Part shown: in pieces, positions 25,278-44,235 of the stretch | How the letters are laid out: each line of letters opens with the position of its first letter | Position numbering within the stretch: position 1 is the first letter of the stretch | NCBI RefSeq assembly: GCF_001955695.1 | Contig: NZ_CP019236.1 | Location: 744,001 to 808,000, forward strand | Length of the DNA stretch: 64,000 nucleotides | Origin: Rhodoferax koreense | Lineage (GTDB): Bacteria > Pseudomonadota > Gammaproteobacteria > Burkholderiales > Burkholderiaceae_C | Reading direction: 5' to 3' | Program-made: the position numbers and the translations under genes | Notes under the pieces: model-generated | What the model saw: only the letters and a program-made list of their open reading frames with translations | Told to the model about the DNA's origin: nothing | Database searches by the model: none

Positions 25278-26643
25278 GTTTTTCCAGCAGGGCGTAGAAG
25301 AAACCGTCGTTGTCACCCAATCCATTGTCCGAGAAGGTCTGCCCATCCACCCCGTTTTGGGGCATCAAATGGCCGGGAGAAGGCCTGAATACGGCATCGG
25401 TGTGGCGTGTTAGAAACGTTTCGATCTGTTCCCGGCCTTCGGCCTGGAACACCGAGCAGGTGCAGTACAGCATGCGCCCGCCGGGCCGCAGCAGGGGCCA
25501 GAGCCGGTGCAGCAGCTGGGCCTGGATGCCCGCCAGCTGCGCGATGTCGCTCTCGCGGCGCAGCCAACGCACGTCCGGATGGCGGCGCACGATGCCCGAG
25601 GCGGTGCACGGGGCGTCGAGCAGGATGCCGTCGAACGGCAGGCCGTTCCACCAGGCGTCGGGGTTGGCGGCGTCGGCGGCCACCACCTCGGCCCGCAGGC
25701 CCAGGCGCTGCAGGTTCTGGTGGATGCGCTCGCAGCGCTGGGCGTCGATGTCCAGCGCGGTCACGTGGGCATCGGCCAGCTCCAGCAGGTGCGCGGTCTT
25801 GCCGCCGGGCGCGGCGCAGGCGTCGAGCAGGCGCAGCGGCTGGCGGGTGTCGAGCTCGCGCAGCAGCAATGGTGCGGCCAGTTGCGCGGCCGCGTCCTGC
25901 ACGGAAAACGTGCCACTTTCGAAGCCGGGAATGGCCTGGACCGGATGCGGCGCGTTGAGTTGCACGCCGGAAGCACCGACGGCTTCCGCTCCGATATTAG
26001 TAGCGGTCAACGCAGCAATGAAATGCGCTACGGTGGATTTTCTTTGGTTGATCCGCAAGGTCATCGGCGCGTGGCGGTTGTTCGCGGCCAAGACGGCCTG
26101 CCAGCGTTCGGGCTGTTCCTTCTTCAGCCGCTGGATCCACCAACGCGGATGGTTCCAGACCGCCACCGGGTCACGTTCGCTGATCGCCACCAACTCCTCG
26201 CGTTCGCGCAGGAAACGGCGCAGGCAGGCGTTCAGAAAAGAGGCCTGCGCCTTGGCCGGGCCGCGGTTGGCGGCTTCCACGGCCTGGTTGACCAGGGTGA
26301 ACGGCTCGTAGGGCGCGTCTTCCGCGCGCCACGCCAGGGCCAGCGCCAGGCACAACAAGGCGTCGGCCTTGGGCGGCGGCGTGCGGTTGGCCAGCAGGCT
26401 GCGCAGCACCTCGGCCCGGCCGAGATGGCGCAGCGCGTGGAACACCAGGGCCTGCACACCGGGGCGGAGGGGGGCATCGACGGCGGCCAGGGCCGGCGTG
26501 GCCGAGGTGCCTTCGCGGATGGCCTGCAGCACGCTGGCCGCAGCCTGCAACTGGCGCCACAGCGGGGTCAAAGCCGCGTGAGAAGGGGCAACAGCAGGGG
26601 CAACAGCAGGGGTGTGAGCGGCGGGTGGAATGGATTTGTTCAA
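25267..26643 (-). CDS. rsmB: 16S rRNA m5C967 methyltransferase RsmB
   Basis: About 458 residues. The N-terminal NusB-like helical domain (30-160) includes RPGVQALVFHALRHLGRAEV and FLNACLRRFLRERE. The methyltransferase has the S-adenosylmethionine motif LLDACAAPGGKTAHLLELAD, ALDIDAQR, the catalytic DAPCTASGIVRRHPDVRWLR and the second cysteine in MLYCTCSVFQAEG. It methylates C967 of 16S rRNA. The best start is TTG at 26643 (LNKSIPPAAHTPAVA); no ATG precedes the conserved part, and the ribosome site is poor, so the start is uncertain. An alanine/proline repeat near the N-terminus comes from a 12-base tandem repeat. First gene of the operon with DUF4390 and the two-component genes. Confidence 0.95.
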   Translation of the reverse strand: MNKSIPPAAHTPAVAPAVAPSHAALTPLWRQLQAAASVLQAIREGTSATPALAAVDAPLRPGVQALVFHALRHLGRAEVLRSLLANRTPPPKADALLCLALALAWRAEDAPYEPFTLVNQAVEAANRGPAKAQASFLNACLRRFLREREELVAISERDPVAVWNHPRWWIQRLKKEQPERWQAVLAANNRHAPMTLRINQRKSTVAHFIAALTATNIGAEAVGASGVQLNAPHPVQAIPGFESGTFSVQDAAAQLAAPLLLRELDTRQPLRLLDACAAPGGKTAHLLELADAHVTALDIDAQRCERIHQNLQRLGLRAEVVAADAANPDAWWNGLPFDGILLDAPCTASGIVRRHPDVRWLRRESDIAQLAGIQAQLLHRLWPLLRPGGRMLYCTCSVFQAEGREQIETFLTRHTDAVFRPSPGHLMPQNGVDGQTFSDNGLGDNDGFFYALLEKRVV

Positions 26644-26783
26644 ACGGTGGTGGCGACCCGCGCGGCGCGGGCCCTGTGGAAAGCAAAAAGGCGTTGTGAA
26701 TGGGCGGCGGGTGAGTGCCTGCGGCCCAGGGTCGGCGAAATGTAGCAGGTGTGTGTCAAGCGATGGCCTTCGTCGTTTGGCGC

Positions 26784-27290
26784 TCAGGCGGGCGGCAGGG
26801 CCAGCGGCTGGGCCTTGCGAAAGCCGAACAGCCAGGCCAGCAGGGCGGCCGGGAATTGGGTGACGGCGGCGTTGTAGGCCAGGACCGAGGCCGTGAATTC
26901 CCGCGCGGCCATCCCGGCTTCGCGGTAGATGTCCGCCCAAGGCTGCGGCCCGGAGACGGTATCGGCGGTATCGGCGGCCTCGGCCGCGCGTCGCCAAGCC
27001 ATCTGCAGCACCGCGCAGGCGGCACCGAGCGCCGCCATCGCCTCGGCGTCCAGCGGCTTGATGCGTGCCACGGCCAGCGAGGCGGCGAACTGCGTGGCCG
27101 CACCCTGCACATCGGCCGGCAGCGGCGCCGCGGCCACCACATGTTCGGTGAAGCGCTGCAGCTTCGGTTCGAGCAAGGTGAAGGCGCGCAGCGCTTCCGA
27201 GCGCAGCCGCACCAACCGGTTGTAGGCGCCCACGCCCCAGAACAGCAACACGGCGGCAATGCTCCAGCCGAGCAGATGGCCGGAAATCAT
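26784..27290 (-). CDS. LemA-like membrane-anchored protein
   Basis: A 168-residue protein: one N-terminal membrane helix (LLGWSIAAVLLFWGVGAYNR) followed by an all-helical cytoplasm- or periplasm-facing domain with YNRLVRLRSEALRAFTLLEP and the C-terminal AYNAAVTQFPAALLAWLFGF. The YN.LV and YN..V..FP motifs are typical of the LemA family. Function is poorly known; relatives are linked to membrane signalling and, in E. coli, to membrane-stress genes. It is shorter than usual and its middle is alanine-rich. It stands between rpoC's terminator and rsmB, all on the same strand, with 140 bases to rsmB. Confidence 0.8.
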   Translation of the reverse strand: MISGHLLGWSIAAVLLFWGVGAYNRLVRLRSEALRAFTLLEPKLQRFTEHVVAAAPLPADVQGAATQFAASLAVARIKPLDAEAMAALGAACAVLQMAWRRAAEAADTADTVSGPQPWADIYREAGMAAREFTASVLAYNAAVTQFPAALLAWLFGFRKAQPLALPPA

Positions 27291-27351
27291 GCATCGCCCC
27301 TGGCTGGGCGCCGGATCACGGGCAGTGGTTTCAACATGGCGGCAGGCTCAT

Positions 27352-27391
27352 AAAAAAACACCTCGAATCCATGGGCATGAATTCGAGGTGT
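27352..27391 (-). terminator. Rho-independent terminator after rpoC
   Basis: On the - strand an 11-base stem, ACACCTCGAAT with ATTCGAGGTGT, encloses a 12-base loop and is followed by a run of seven T. It lies 47 bases downstream of the rpoC stop and ends the ribosomal/RNA polymerase transcript. Confidence 0.93.
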
Positions 27392-27438
27392 CGTCACGCC
27401 AAAAGGCGGTCGGGGAGGCGACGGGGCTTTATGCGCCC

Positions 27439-31662
<4,224 letters not shown>

Positions 31663-31689
31663 GAGTTAAATCCTTTTCTTTCCTGTGAA

Positions 31690-35802
<4,113 letters not shown>

Positions 35803-36022
35803 GAGATCTCCGGGGCAAGGACTTGGGAATCCTAGGGGTCCTGTCGAACTGTCGCGTCGGGCATCACACCCAACATTCTTGGCGGTTGGCCACTACCAAC
35901 CATGGCGGACGATTGCGCGTTGCACGCAATCCGAACCAAGGCATCTTCTGCAGTCGGGGCCAGAAGACACTGAAAAACACGCCACTGGCGGGCTTTTCAG
36001 TATGTTCTCTACAAGCACGAAA

Positions 36023-36051
36023 GGCTGGGGCCCCTTTCGGAGTCCCCAGCC
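36023..36051 (-). terminator. Stem-loop/attenuator between rplL and rpoB
   Basis: On the - strand an 8-base stem (GGCTGGGG with CCCCAGCC) extends past one bulge into four more pairs around a GAAA loop, followed by TTTCGTGCTTG. It sits 17 bases after the rplL stop. In other proteobacteria a partial terminator and RNA-processing site here lowers rpoB relative to ribosomal protein expression. Confidence 0.75.
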
Positions 36052-36067
36052 CTGTCGGCAAAGTCGA

Positions 36068-36442
<375 letters not shown>

Positions 36443-36481
36443 TTTGATTTCCTAAATATTGGTTAAAACTGCGCCGGGCCA

Positions 36482-37024
36482 TCAGGCTGCGGCTGCCTCG
36501 GGTGCTGCATCGGCAGCCGTTTCGGCTGCTGGCGCGCCCGCGCCTTTTTTCTCGGCCAAAGCGGACAGCACACGGGCCGTACGCGAAATTGGCGATTGCA
36601 TCAAGCCCAACAATTGCGCCAACAGCACTTCCTTCGAAGGAATGCTGGCCAACTGCTTCACGCCTGCGACGTCCAGGACTTTTCCACCGTAGGCGCCACC
36701 CCGAATCACCAACTTGTCGTTGGTCTTCGAGAATTCGGCCACCACTTTCGCGGCAGCCACGGCATCTTCGGAAAAGCCATAGATCAACGGGCCGGTCATC
36801 TGGTCGGACACGACTTCAAACGAGCTGCCTGCGACAGCACGGCGGGCCAGCGTGTTTTTCAACACGCTGAGCGTTACGCCGTTGCTGCGCGCGGTCGAGC
36901 GCAATTTGGTCATGTCAGCGACCGTGATGCCACGGTATTCCGCCATCACGAGCGTTTGAGCTTTAGCGGCGAGGCTGGTCACATCACTGATGACCGCTTC
37001 TTTCTCACTGCGATTCAGACTCAA
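36482..37024 (-). CDS. rplJ: Ribosomal protein uL10
   Basis: A 180-residue L10: the N-terminal rRNA-binding domain ([51 protein letters not shown]) and a C-terminal alanine-rich helix that carries L7/L12 dimers. The start is TTG at 37024, supported by AAGGAG six bases upstream; no ATG fits. The C-terminus (about 20 residues) is alanine/glutamate-rich. A 240-base untranslated leader precedes it, which in other bacteria binds the L10-L12 complex for feedback repression of rplJL. Confidence 0.98.
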   Translation of the reverse strand: MSLNRSEKEAVISDVTSLAAKAQTLVMAEYRGITVADMTKLRSTARSNGVTLSVLKNTLARRAVAGSSFEVVSDQMTGPLIYGFSEDAVAAAKVVAEFSKTNDKLVIRGGAYGGKVLDVAGVKQLASIPSKEVLLAQLLGLMQSPISRTARVLSALAEKKGAGAPAAETAADAAPEAAAA

Positions 37025-37265
37025 GGTCTACTCCTTAAAAGTGTCGTCTGGCAAAAAGCCATTCAACACACCACTCTGCAGCGACCAACTGTTCAGGAAT
37101 CAAATCCATCTGCAGCGGGATCGCCATCTGCGTTGGCTCTCACTGATTAAGCGCAGCTGAACTGCACACCAACGGTCTTGGATGACCCGCACGGCGAAAA
37201 ATTCCTTCTCTGCCGCACGACCCACCACCTCGGCACCTTCTTGCGAAGACACCGAATTCTTGCGA
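37025..37265 (-). promoter_or_regulatory. rplJ leader (candidate L10 autoregulatory leader)
   Basis: A 241-base gene-free stretch between rplA and rplJ on the same strand. Its position equals that of the L10 leader RNA of gammaproteobacteria, where L10-L12 binding blocks translation. I see several short complementary segments (for example GTTGGTG with AGCCAAC spacing) but have not folded it, so the call is by position. Confidence 0.5.
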
Positions 37266-37961
37266 TTACGCTGCGATGGTTTGGGTGTCCACGCGGACGC
37301 CCACACCCATCGTCGACGAAATCGCGACTTTCTTCAGATACACACCCTTGCTGGTGGCCGGCTTGGCCTTGTTCAGCGCATCGATCAATGCGGCCAGGTT
37401 GCCCCGCAGCTTGTCGGAGTCAAACGAACGACGGCCGATGGTGCCGTGCACGATACCGGCCTTGTCGACGCGGAACTGCACCTGACCTGCCTTGGCGTTG
37501 CGGACGGCTTGCGCCACGTCCGGTGTGACCGTGCCGACCTTGGGGTTGGGCATCAGGCCGCGTGGGCCCAGGATCTGGCCCAGCGTACCGACGATGCGCA
37601 TGGCGTCCGGCGCGGCGATGACCACGTCGAAAGGCATGTCGCCTGCCTTGATGCGGGCAGCCAGGTCATCCATGCCGACGATGTCGGCGCCGGCGGCCTT
37701 GGCTTCTTCAGCCTTGGCGCCTTGGGCGAACACAGCGACACGCTTGGTCTTGCCGGTGCCGTTGGGCAACACGACGGCGCCGCGCACCACTTGGTCCGAC
37801 TTCTTGGCATCGACGCCGAGTTGCACAGCCACGTCGATCGACTCGTCGAACTTCGCGTTGGCGCATTCCTTGATCAGCACCAGGGCATCGCCCAGGGGGT
37901 ACAGCTTGCCGCTGTCCACTTTGCCAACGAAGGCCTTTTGTTTCTTGGTCAGCTTGGACAT
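37266..37961 (-). CDS. rplA: Ribosomal protein uL1
   Basis: A 231-residue L1: [20 protein letters not shown], then the first domain with [20 protein letters not shown], the inserted second domain ([38 protein letters not shown]) and a return to the first. L1 forms the mobile stalk at the E site and binds 23S rRNA; it also represses its own operon by binding the rplK leader in other bacteria. Its ATG directly follows the rplK stop (TAAATG). Confidence 0.99.
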   Translation of the reverse strand: MSKLTKKQKAFVGKVDSGKLYPLGDALVLIKECANAKFDESIDVAVQLGVDAKKSDQVVRGAVVLPNGTGKTKRVAVFAQGAKAEEAKAAGADIVGMDDLAARIKAGDMPFDVVIAAPDAMRIVGTLGQILGPRGLMPNPKVGTVTPDVAQAVRNAKAGQVQFRVDKAGIVHGTIGRRSFDSDKLRGNLAALIDALNKAKPATSKGVYLKKVAISSTMGVGVRVDTQTIAA

Positions 37962-38393
37962 TTAGACGCCCTCCACATTCACGCCCATGGAACGGGCGGT
38001 ACCGGCGATGGTGCGAACAGCGGCGTTCAGATCGGCAGCCGTCATGTCCTTCATCTTGGTTTTTGCAATTTCTTCGAGCTGGGCACGCGTGATCTTGCCG
38101 ACCTTGTCGCTGTGCGGACGGGCGGAACCCTTGTCCAGCTTGATGGACTTCTTGATCAGGACGGTCGCAGGCGGCGTCTTGATGATGAAGGTGAAGCTCT
38201 TGTCGGCAAAAGCGGTGATCACCACCGGCAGTGGCAGACCCGGCTCGACACCCTGGGTCTGCGCATTGAATGCCTTGCAGAATTCCATGATGTTCAGACC
38301 GCGCTGACCCAATGCGGGGCCGATCGGTGGGGATGGGTTGGCCTTACCAGCTGGCACTTGCAGCTTGATGAAACCGACGATTTTTTTCGCCAT
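37962..38393 (-). CDS. rplK: Ribosomal protein uL11
   Basis: A 143-residue L11: [40 protein letters not shown] (the proline-rich thiostrepton-region domain), then the C-terminal rRNA-binding domain with [20 protein letters not shown]. It sits at the GTPase-associated centre and is needed for RelA activation. AAGGAG lies seven bases before the ATG. It follows nusG with a 158-base gap that contains a GGCCCC hairpin (38519-38534) and may carry the L1-binding leader. Confidence 0.99.
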   Translation of the reverse strand: MAKKIVGFIKLQVPAGKANPSPPIGPALGQRGLNIMEFCKAFNAQTQGVEPGLPLPVVITAFADKSFTFIIKTPPATVLIKKSIKLDKGSARPHSDKVGKITRAQLEEIAKTKMKDMTAADLNAAVRTIAGTARSMGVNVEGV

Positions 38394-38551
38394 TTCTTTA
38401 CTCCTTGCGGGTTTTAACGCCTGGAACCGTCAACATCGACCGTTCTGGCTCCCCGGGGGTTGCGACTCGCTTCAAACATCCATGCCGAGTCGAAAAGCAT
38501 GGAATCCAATCGATGACGGCCCCAAGAGGGGCCTTGTCCGGAAAATGCGGG

Positions 38552-39166
38552 TCAGGTCTTCTCGATCTGACTGAACTCCAACTCCACCGGAGTGGCCCGG
38601 CCGAAGATGGTGACCGACACGCGGACCTTGCTCTTTTCGTAGTTGACTTCTTCCACCGAACCATTGAAGTCGGTAAACGGACCTTCCTTGACGCGGACCA
38701 GTTCACCCGGCAGGAATTCGATCTTGTGGCGAGGCTTGTCGCTGCCTTCCTGCATCTGGCTGACGATCTTCTGGACTTCGGCTTCCGAGATCGGTGCCGG
38801 GCGATTCTTGGCGCCACCGACGAAACCGGTGACCTTGTTGGTGTGTTTCACCAAATGCCAGGATTCGTCGTCCATGATCATTTCCACGAAAACGTAGCCT
38901 GGGAACAGGCGACGCTCGGTGGTCTTGCGCTGGCCGTTCTTGATCTCGACCACTTCTTCCGTCGGCACCAGGATGCGCGCGAACTTGCTCTGCATGCCCG
39001 ACTGCGCAATGCGTTCGGTGATGTTGCGTTCCACCGCCTTTTCCATGCCCGAATAGGCATGGACGATGTACCAGCGCATGTCCGGGTTCACCGGGGCGGC
39101 TGGCGCAGCTTGCGTTTCAGGGGTTTCGGGCGTTTCAGCCGCGGAGGTTTCCACGATATCGGTCAT
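38552..39166 (-). CDS. nusG: Transcription elongation/antitermination factor NusG
   Basis: A 204-residue NusG. An N-terminal extension of about 30 residues rich in A, T, P and E ([12 protein letters not shown] type) precedes the NGN domain: [60 protein letters not shown]. The C-terminal KOW domain has [20 protein letters not shown]. It binds RNA polymerase beta', suppresses pauses and links to Rho or ribosomal S10. The start ATG overlaps the secE stop (TAATG). The extension is longer than in E. coli but usual for this bacterial group. Confidence 0.98.
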   Translation of the reverse strand: MTDIVETSAAETPETPETQAAPAAPVNPDMRWYIVHAYSGMEKAVERNITERIAQSGMQSKFARILVPTEEVVEIKNGQRKTTERRLFPGYVFVEMIMDDESWHLVKHTNKVTGFVGGAKNRPAPISEAEVQKIVSQMQEGSDKPRHKIEFLPGELVRVKEGPFTDFNGSVEEVNYEKSKVRVSVTIFGRATPVELEFSQIEKT

Positions 39167-39549
39167 TATTTTCTCCAGCCCAGAATCAGGTCATAAAACA
39201 CCCACTCGAGTGTTTTGTCGGTCAGCCAGAGAAACAAGGCCATGATCACCACGAAGCCGAACACATACAGCGTCATCTGCACCGCTTCCTTGCGGGTGGG
39301 CCAGACGACCTTCTTGACTTCGCGCCAGGAATCGCGGCCGAAGGCGATCAGCTGCTTGCCGGGCTCGGAAACGACGAACACGCCGACCGCAGCAGCCAGG
39401 CCCACGATCAGCGCGCCCCACTGCGCCACCTGGCCTTGTTTGCCAAGCAGATAAAACGCTGCCAGCGCCGCCAGCACCAAGGCAGCCGCGACAGCGAGCT
39501 TGGCCTTGTCGGCGCCAGTACTGACAGTTTCAACTTGCGAAGTGGCCAT
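39166..39549 (-). CDS. secE: Preprotein translocase subunit SecE
   Basis: A 127-residue SecE with three membrane helices: [35 protein letters not shown] and [19 protein letters not shown]. Between the second and third is the conserved amphipathic [20 protein letters not shown]. It clamps SecY in the inner-membrane protein channel. It lies after tRNA-Trp in the same direction and is translationally coupled to nusG. The three-helix form is that of proteobacteria. Confidence 0.98.
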   Translation of the reverse strand: MATSQVETVSTGADKAKLAVAAALVLAALAAFYLLGKQGQVAQWGALIVGLAAAVGVFVVSEPGKQLIAFGRDSWREVKKVVWPTRKEAVQMTLYVFGFVVIMALFLWLTDKTLEWVFYDLILGWRK

Positions 39550-39596
39550 TTTTGGCTATTTCCTGAATCTTATGCATGGTGTCCCTTGAGACACAG

Positions 39597-39621
39597 AAGC
39601 CCGTCAGGTCATGACGGGCTT
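39597..39621 (-). terminator. Stem-loop between tRNA-Trp and secE
   Basis: AAGCCCGTCA and TGACGGGCTT form a perfect 10-base stem with a five-base loop. On the - strand it is followed by CTGTGT rather than a T run; on the + strand by GTTTTG. It may separate the tuf/tRNA-Trp transcript from secE-nusG, or act as an RNA-processing stem. Confidence 0.55.
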
Positions 39622-39660
39622 GTTTTGCCACCTAATCTGTCAAATCGACATCGGTTTAGG

Positions 39661-39736
39661 TGGCAGGGGCAGTAGGAATCGAACCTACAACCTTCGGTTT
39701 TGGAGACCGACGCTCTGCCAATTGAGCTATACCCCT
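39661..39736 (-). tRNA. tRNA-Trp (CCA)
   Basis: A 76-base cloverleaf with acceptor AGGGGTA/TGCCCCT, anticodon loop CTCCAAA (anticodon CCA), T-loop TTCGATT and encoded CCA end. Placed between tuf and secE as in many proteobacteria, 14 bases downstream of tuf. Confidence 0.98.
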
Positions 39737-39750
39737 AGAGACTTCGCTGG

Positions 39751-40941
<1,191 letters not shown>

Positions 40942-41050
40942 TTTTCAACTCTCCAAGGAGCTCCGAAAAAACAAACCGATCAAAAGGCCTGCGCCGTCCA
41001 GTCGATGGTTCGCGTTCTCACGCGACCGCTGGGTTACGGCGCTGTAACAC

Positions 41051-41125
41051 TGGTGCCCATTCCGGGAATCGGACCCGGGACCTCTCCCTTACCAAGGGAG
41101 TGCTCTGCCACTGAGCCAAATGGGC
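41051..41125 (-). tRNA. tRNA-Thr (GGT)
   Basis: A 75-base cloverleaf: acceptor GCCCATT/AATGGGC, anticodon stem CTCCC/GGGAG with loop TTGGTAA (anticodon GGT), T-arm CCGGG TCCGATT CCCGG, encoded CCA. Third tRNA of the tuf cluster. Confidence 0.97.
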
Positions 41126-41190
41126 ATCTGGAACACCGTCCGGGCGGACAACATTCCGAAAACTTCGACATCTCGTACCTGCCTGCGCTC

Positions 41191-41264
41191 TGGAGCGGGA
41201 GACGGGAATCGAACCCGCGTCATTAGCTTGGAAGGCTAGGGTTCTACCATTGAACTACTCCCGC
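41191..41264 (-). tRNA. tRNA-Gly (TCC)
   Basis: A 74-base cloverleaf: acceptor GCGGGAG/CTCCCGC, D-arm GTTC/GAAC, anticodon loop CTTCCAA (anticodon TCC), T-loop TTCGATT, encoded CCA. The outermost pair of the anticodon stem is a C-A mismatch. Confidence 0.97.
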
Positions 41265-41386
41265 GAAGAAGTTGCTCAAGTGAGTCACTTCCAAGCGTCG
41301 CATCCCAACACGCCGCCGATACAGATATCTCAAAAAACTCGACTGACTTCGTCATTCACTTCTCGTGAACCCATCGACCAAGCCGA

Positions 41387-41472
41387 TGGTGGAGAGGGCT
41401 GGATTCGAACCAGCGTACTCGTAAGAGGGCAGATTTACAGTCTGCTGCCATTAACCACTCGGCCACCTCTCC
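41387..41472 (-). tRNA. tRNA-Tyr (GTA)
   Basis: An 86-base tRNA with a long variable arm: acceptor GGAGAGG/CCTCTCC, anticodon loop CTGTAAA (anticodon GTA), T-loop TTCGAAT, encoded CCA. First tRNA of the cluster, just behind a good promoter. Confidence 0.97.
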
Positions 41473-41484
41473 AGCGAACCTCGA

Positions 41485-41514
41485 AATATAGCACGGTTTG
41501 ATGACGAATACCAA
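41485..41514 (-). promoter_or_regulatory. Promoter of the tRNA-Tyr/Gly/Thr-tuf operon
   Basis: On the - strand TTGGTA (41514-41509) and TATATT (41490-41485) are separated by 18 bases, and the tRNA-Tyr 5' end lies 13 bases downstream. This matches a sigma-70 promoter for a stable-RNA operon. Confidence 0.75.
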
Positions 41515-41581
41515 GCGGTGCTAATTCGGTGGCGTCATTCTAGGCGATTTAAGGCCTGGTTCTGGCCGGGCGACGAGGAAT

Positions 41582-42373
41582 TCAGTGCTTTCCCGCAGCC
41601 AGCGTCCAGTCGATGGGGCAGTCCCGCTCGGTCAACCAATGCTGCGCGGCGGAAAAATGGCCGCAGCCGAGGAACGGGACGGGCGGGCGCAAAGCCGACA
41701 GCGGGGAAGGGTGATTGGCTGTCAACACCAGGGCCTGGCGCCCGTGGGCCGCAGCTGTGTTCTCGATCAGGGGCGCCTTGGCTTGTGCATGGGCGCCCCA
41801 CAGCAAGTACACACAAGCGGGCGCATGGGCTGCCACGGCGACGAGCACGGCGTCGGTCAGCCCTTCCCAGCCCTGTTTCGCATGGCTGGCAGGCAGGCCT
41901 TCCTCTACGGTGAGGCTGCTGTTGAGCAGCAGTACGCCGCGTTCGGCCCAGGCGCTCAGCGATCCGCTGACCGGCGCTTGCTGCAGGCAGCCGTCGCGCA
42001 CCAGTTCCTTGAAGATGTTGCGCAGCGACGGCGGTATCTTCACGCCCGGTGCCACGGAAAAAGCCAGTCCTTCGGCCTGGCCCGCACCATGGTAGGGGTC
42101 TTGGCCGAGGATGACCACGCGGATCCTGTCGAGTGGCGTGAAGGCCAGCGCGCGCAAAGGCTCGGGCGGATAGACCACGGCGCCGGCCGCGAGCCGCTGC
42201 GTCACGAACTGCGCGATCCGTTGCCCCGCTGGGCTGTCGAGGAAGGTCTGCACCACGTCCCGCCAGCCGGGCGCCACCGTCCAGGCGGCGGGCTGCCAGG
42301 CGGTGAGGCGGGCGGGCCCTTCTTCAGTGGGCGCGGAATCGAAAGCCAGATCGGCCTGTTGCATGCGCGGCAT
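41582..42373 (-). CDS. ung: Uracil-DNA glycosylase
   Basis: A 263-residue family 1 uracil-DNA glycosylase: VVILGQDPYHGAGQAEGLAF holds the water-activating D and the Y that blocks thymine; LLLNSSLTVEEGLPASH, VYLLWGAHAQAKAPLIE and the DNA-intercalating ANHPSPLSALR follow. It removes uracil from DNA and starts base excision repair. The ATG at 42373 (MPRMQQADL) is seven bases after the trpC stop, so the two are likely cotranscribed; a second ATG three codons later is possible. An N-terminal extension of about 40 residues precedes the conserved core. Confidence 0.97.
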   Translation of the reverse strand: MPRMQQADLAFDSAPTEEGPARLTAWQPAAWTVAPGWRDVVQTFLDSPAGQRIAQFVTQRLAAGAVVYPPEPLRALAFTPLDRIRVVILGQDPYHGAGQAEGLAFSVAPGVKIPPSLRNIFKELVRDGCLQQAPVSGSLSAWAERGVLLLNSSLTVEEGLPASHAKQGWEGLTDAVLVAVAAHAPACVYLLWGAHAQAKAPLIENTAAAHGRQALVLTANHPSPLSALRPPVPFLGCGHFSAAQHWLTERDCPIDWTLAAGKH

Positions 42374-42380
42374 GACCGGC

Positions 42381-43178
42381 TCAGGGCTGGCCGAACAGCT
42401 TCGCCAGCGCTTCGCCGGGTTCGTCTGCGCGCATGAAAGCCTCGCCGACCAGGAAAGCATTCACGTTCGCGTCACGCATGCGTTTCACGTCGGCCGCGGC
42501 CAGGATGCCGCTTTCGGTGACCAGGATGCGGTCCGCCGGCACGTTTTTCTGCAGCGCCAGTGTGGTGTCCAGCGTGACCTCGAAGGTCCTCAGGTTGCGG
42601 TTGTTGATGCCGATGAGCGGCGTCTTGAGCTGGAGCGCCCGGTCGAGTTCGGCGCCGTCGTGCACCTCGACCAGCACGGCCATGTCGAGCGTGCGCGCGA
42701 TGGCCTCCATTTCGGCCATCTGCGCGTCGTCGAGGATCGCGGCGATCAGCAGTACGCAGTCGGCGCCCATGGCCCGCGATTCGTAGATCTGGTACGGGTC
42801 GATCATGAAATCCTTGCGCAGCACCGGCAGCTGGCAGGAGGCGCGTGCCTGTTTCAGGTAATCGACTTCGCCCTGGAAGAACTGCTTGTCCGTCAGCACC
42901 GACAGGCAGGCCGCGCCGCCTTCGGCGTAACTCTGGGCGATGTCGGCGGGAATGAATTCGCCGCCGCGCAGCACGCCCTTGGACGGGCTGGCCTTCTTGA
43001 TCTCGGCGATCACCGCGGCCTGGCCGGCGGCGATCTTGCCGCGCAGGGCGCCGACGAAGTCCCGCGTGAGCACGCGTGATTCGGCATCTTCGCGCACGGC
43101 GGCCAGGGGTTTGCGCTTGAGGGCGGCGGCGAGCTCGGCGCGCTTGACCTCGACGATTTGGTTCAGGATGTCGGACAT
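42381..43178 (-). CDS. trpC: Indole-3-glycerol phosphate synthase
   Basis: A 265-residue single-function TrpC, a TIM barrel: [20 protein letters not shown], then [20 protein letters not shown] (with the catalytic lysine), [84 protein letters not shown] and [15 protein letters not shown]. It makes indole-glycerol phosphate in tryptophan synthesis. In related bacteria it directly follows trpD; here trpD is 18.9 kb away (62084-63118), and the gene immediately upstream is iolG, ending only 22 bases before the trpC start. Confidence 0.98.
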   Translation of the reverse strand: MSDILNQIVEVKRAELAAALKRKPLAAVREDAESRVLTRDFVGALRGKIAAGQAAVIAEIKKASPSKGVLRGGEFIPADIAQSYAEGGAACLSVLTDKQFFQGEVDYLKQARASCQLPVLRKDFMIDPYQIYESRAMGADCVLLIAAILDDAQMAEMEAIARTLDMAVLVEVHDGAELDRALQLKTPLIGINNRNLRTFEVTLDTTLALQKNVPADRILVTESGILAAADVKRMRDANVNAFLVGEAFMRADEPGEALAKLFGQP

Positions 43179-43200
43179 GCCCCGATTAAAACACCGGCGG

Positions 43201-44199
43201 CTAACCCAGCTTCACCACCTGGCCACTCTGCAGCGACTGAGCCGCCGCGTCGGCCAGCTTCTGCGCGGCCACGCCGTCCGAAATGCTGGTACGGAACGCC
43301 GCACCCGACTGCAGGTTCTCGAAGAAATGCGTGATCTCGAGGCGATAGGCCTCACGGTAACGCTGCAGGAAGAAGTTCTCCGGCGTGTCGGCGCGGACAC
43401 CCTTCGCGTCCGACTGCACGACCTCGCTCGGCCGCAGGTTGCCGCACTGCAGCATGCCGGTGGAGCCCAGCACTTCGAAGCGTTGGTCGTAGCCGTAGGC
43501 CGCGCGGCGCGAGGTGTTGATCTGCGCCAGGCGGCCCTTCTTCGTGCGGATCGTGACGGCGGCGCAGTCGATGTCGCCGATGAGCGCGATGGCCGGGTCG
43601 ATCAAGCAGGAGCCCGTGGCGTGCAGCGTGTCGGCCTCGTCGCCGTCGGCGCACAGGATCCAGCGGAAGATGTCGAAGTCGTGGATCAGCATGTCGCGGA
43701 AGATGCCGCCCGAGGCTTTCAAGTATTCGGCCGGGGGTGCGCCCGGGTCGCGGCTGGTCACGACCAGCATTTCCGGGTTGCCGATCTCACCGCGGTCCAT
43801 GCGGCTGCGGGCCTCGTTGAAGGTCGGGTCGAAGCGGCGCTGGAAGCCGATCATGCAGGCCACGCCCGCGGCCTTGACCGCGTCGGCACAGGCCTGGGCG
43901 CGCGGCACGGACAGGTCCACCGGCTTTTCGCAGAAGATGTGTTTGCCGGCCCTGGCCGCGCGTGTGATCAGGTCGCTGTGCGTATCGGTGGACGAGGCGA
44001 TGGCCACCACGTCCACGGTCGGGTCGGCAAAGGCGGCCTCGATGTCCGAAGCCTGGGCGCCATGCTGTCGCGCCAGGTCGGCCGCCGCCGTGCCCATCGG
44101 GTCGCACACGTATTTGAGTTGCACGCCCGGCAGGGCGGCGAGGTTGCCCGCGTGGATGCGGCCGATGCGGCCTGCGCCGAATAAAGCGACGGTTTTCAT
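43201..44199 (-). CDS. iolG: myo-Inositol 2-dehydrogenase
   Basis: A 332-residue Gfo/Idh/MocA oxidoreductase. The Rossmann motif [14 protein letters not shown] is at the N-terminus; EKPVDLSV carries the conserved lysine of the EKP motif, and [18 protein letters not shown] has the D and H of the active site. It oxidises myo-inositol to 2-keto-myo-inositol with NAD, the first catabolic step. Its place beside an RpiR regulator and iolCDEB supports inositol rather than another sugar. It lies 36 bases after the regulator gene, in the same direction, and is followed by trpC. Confidence 0.92.
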   Translation of the reverse strand: MKTVALFGAGRIGRIHAGNLAALPGVQLKYVCDPMGTAAADLARQHGAQASDIEAAFADPTVDVVAIASSTDTHSDLITRAARAGKHIFCEKPVDLSVPRAQACADAVKAAGVACMIGFQRRFDPTFNEARSRMDRGEIGNPEMLVVTSRDPGAPPAEYLKASGGIFRDMLIHDFDIFRWILCADGDEADTLHATGSCLIDPAIALIGDIDCAAVTIRTKKGRLAQINTSRRAAYGYDQRFEVLGSTGMLQCGNLRPSEVVQSDAKGVRADTPENFFLQRYREAYRLEITHFFENLQSGAAFRTSISDGVAAQKLADAAAQSLQSGQVVKLG

Positions 44200-44235
44200 G
44201 TTGTCTCCGGTGTTGTGGTTAATTTCTGAAGGTTT

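Noticed and set aside
38519..38534. GGCCCCAAGAGGGGCC hairpin between nusG and rplK
   Set aside because: No T run on the - strand and the operon continues; could be a processing site but not supported as a terminator.
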